Origin: an uncultured Selenomonadales bacterium
GTDB lineage: Bacteria; Bacillota; Negativicutes; Selenomonadales; Selenomonadaceae
NCBI GenBank assembly: GCA_937901445.1
Contig: CALDHY010000002.1
Coordinates: 1 to 41,537 of the forward strand
DNA: 41,537 bases
Reading direction: 5' to 3'
Of this stretch, positions 40,600 through 41,537 are shown piece after piece. The position numbers were made by a program, and so were the translations under genes. Each line of letters opens with the position of its first letter. The stretch's first letter is position 1. Below the pieces are notes generated by a model that saw nothing but the letters and a program-made list of their open reading frames with translations, ran no database searches and was not told the origin of the DNA.

Positions 40600-41517
40600 A
40601 TGGAAATTATAAAAAAATTGAGTAGCTTAACGCAAAAATATAAAAATCCGGTTGTAGCGTTGGGAATGTTTGACGGAGTACATTTGGGACACGCCAGCGT
40701 AATTCGCCGCGCCGTTGAGGTTGCAAAAAATATTGGCGGCACTTCGATAGTTTTTACTTTTTCAAATCATCCGCTAACGGTACTTTCGCCGGAAACCGCG
40801 CCGCTCATGATAGGCAGTCGAAGTTTGCGCCGGGATATTTTTGAAAGTTTAGGCGTCGAAGTTTTAATTGAAATCCCCTTTACAAAGGAATTAAGCCGCA
40901 AAACGCCGGAAGAATTTTTAATTTTGTTGCAGGAAAAAATTTCGCCGTCATACGTTGTTACAGGTCCGAATTATACTTTTGGCAGATTGGGCAAGGGCAA
41001 CGGGCGAATGCTCCTGCGCGAGGGCGAAAATTACGGCTTTAAGGCGGAAATTTGCCCCGCCGTTACTGTCGGCAAAAAAAATGTCAGCAGTACCAGAATC
41101 CGCACGCTTATTGCTGAAGGCGATTTAATTTCGGCTAATGAACTTTTGGGCAGAAATTTTATTTATGTTTCAAAAGTTGTAAACGGCGATAAACGCGGGC
41201 GCAAATTAGGTTTTCCGACGGCGAATTTGGAAATTGAAGACTACCGCGCAATGTTGCCAAACGGCGTTTATATTGTCGAAGTGAAAGTTAAAAATAATTT
41301 GTACAAGGGAATTGCTAATATCGGCGATAATCCGACTTTCAAGGTTGCAAAACGGCGGCTTGAAGTTTTCATTGACAATTTCAGCGGCGATATTTACGGC
41401 GAAGAAATTGCTGTAAGTTTCATAAAAAAAATTCGTGACGAAAAAACTTTTGGCAGCGTTGAAGAATTGAAGGCGCAATTAAACGAAGATTTGGCAACTT
41501 TGAGAAATTTTTATTGA
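40600..41517 (+). CDS. ribF: Bifunctional riboflavin kinase / FAD synthetase
   Basis: Converts riboflavin to FMN and FMN to FAD. The 305-residue protein has the N-terminal nucleotidyltransferase domain (ALGMFDGVHLGHASVI, FTFSNHP, VVTGPNYTFGRLGKGN, the ISSTR-like VSSTRIRTL) and the C-terminal kinase barrel (GDKRGRKLGFPTANLE, LPNGVYIVEV, FIDNFSGDIYGEEI, FIKKIRDEKTFGSVEELKAQL). CCAAAGGAAG precedes the ATG. Its leader holds the heptad palindrome. No FMN riboswitch is seen before it, so regulation differs from the rib operon at 30424-34465. Confidence 0.96.
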   Translation: MEIIKKLSSLTQKYKNPVVALGMFDGVHLGHASVIRRAVEVAKNIGGTSIVFTFSNHPLTVLSPETAPLMIGSRSLRRDIFESLGVEVLIEIPFTKELSRKTPEEFLILLQEKISPSYVVTGPNYTFGRLGKGNGRMLLREGENYGFKAEICPAVTVGKKNVSSTRIRTLIAEGDLISANELLGRNFIYVSKVVNGDKRGRKLGFPTANLEIEDYRAMLPNGVYIVEVKVKNNLYKGIANIGDNPTFKVAKRRLEVFIDNFSGDIYGEEIAVSFIKKIRDEKTFGSVEELKAQLNEDLATLRNFY

Positions 41518-41530
41518 GGTGCGTTGTAAA

Positions 41531-41537
41531 ATGTTTT
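41531..41537 (+). CDS. Possible start of the next gene (cut by window edge)
   Basis: ATG TTT T at the window end is preceded at nine bases by GAGGTG, which overlaps the ribF stop region. Only two codons are visible, so no product can be named. Confidence 0.35.

Overview
The window reads as chromosomal DNA from a low-to-moderate GC, anaerobic, diderm member of the Firmicutes, most likely Negativicutes (Selenomonadales-like). The pointers are protein family membership (a DcuB-type C4-dicarboxylate antiporter, rubredoxin, malate dehydrogenase), envelope features of a diderm (an RfaE1/HldA-like kinase, an LPP20-type exported protein, an RTX protein without a signal peptide, a GH3 lipoprotein), a PTP-like inositol-polyphosphate phosphatase of the Selenomonas PhyA type, and very frequent TTG starts. 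Taxonomy is inferred, not proven.

Layout. 1-2821 (minus): grpE-dnaK-dnaJ heat-shock operon, dnaJ cut by the window edge. 2994-4334 (plus): dcuB. 4421-5067 (plus): a self-contained CRISPR-like transcription unit (promoter, leader, six repeats, terminator) with no cas genes. 5131-8582: hldA-like, def, fmt, ruvB operon, then bioY. 9214-11923 (minus): CAP-domain secreted protein, tRNA-Arg(CCT), tadA plus a small unknown gene, mdh, rubredoxin. 12129-18695 (minus): a tightly coupled operon uvrC, nurA-like, herA-like (apparently lacking its C-terminal half), HNH nuclease, radical SAM. 18763-23752: rnhA, then a divergent pair (His-less EIIA-Man-like protein and DeoR regulator), PTP-like phytase, EF-G-like GTPase. 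23880-25174: LPP20-like exported protein and a candidate type I toxin-antitoxin locus. 25183-29859 (minus): a complete single-polypeptide (type ISP) restriction-modification enzyme. 30047-34465 (plus): glucitol-type EIIA, FMN riboswitch, unknown secreted protein, ribE, a PIN-domain toxin-antitoxin pair, an AlkD-like protein, ribBA. 34637-38416: large RTX protein with a metallopeptidase motif. 38488-41537: nitrilase-family amidase and GH3 lipoprotein (minus), divergent from ribF (plus).

Three signals are not explained by ordinary gene content. (i) The octamer CTGCGCGA occurs 33 times by my hand count on the two strands, in genes, terminators and one CRISPR spacer, where about one would be expected. 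(ii) Intergenic palindromes made of 7- or 8-base units that each carry a stop codon sit at or next to the stop codons of dnaK, mdh and ribBA, and in the ribF leader. (iii) The uvrC-nurA-herA-HNH-radical SAM operon looks like a DNA-processing or defence module with a truncated HerA-like ATPase. The flavin genes are also notable: an FMN riboswitch directly controls an uncharacterised exported protein lying ahead of ribE, and a toxin-antitoxin pair plus AlkD sits inside the rib operon.
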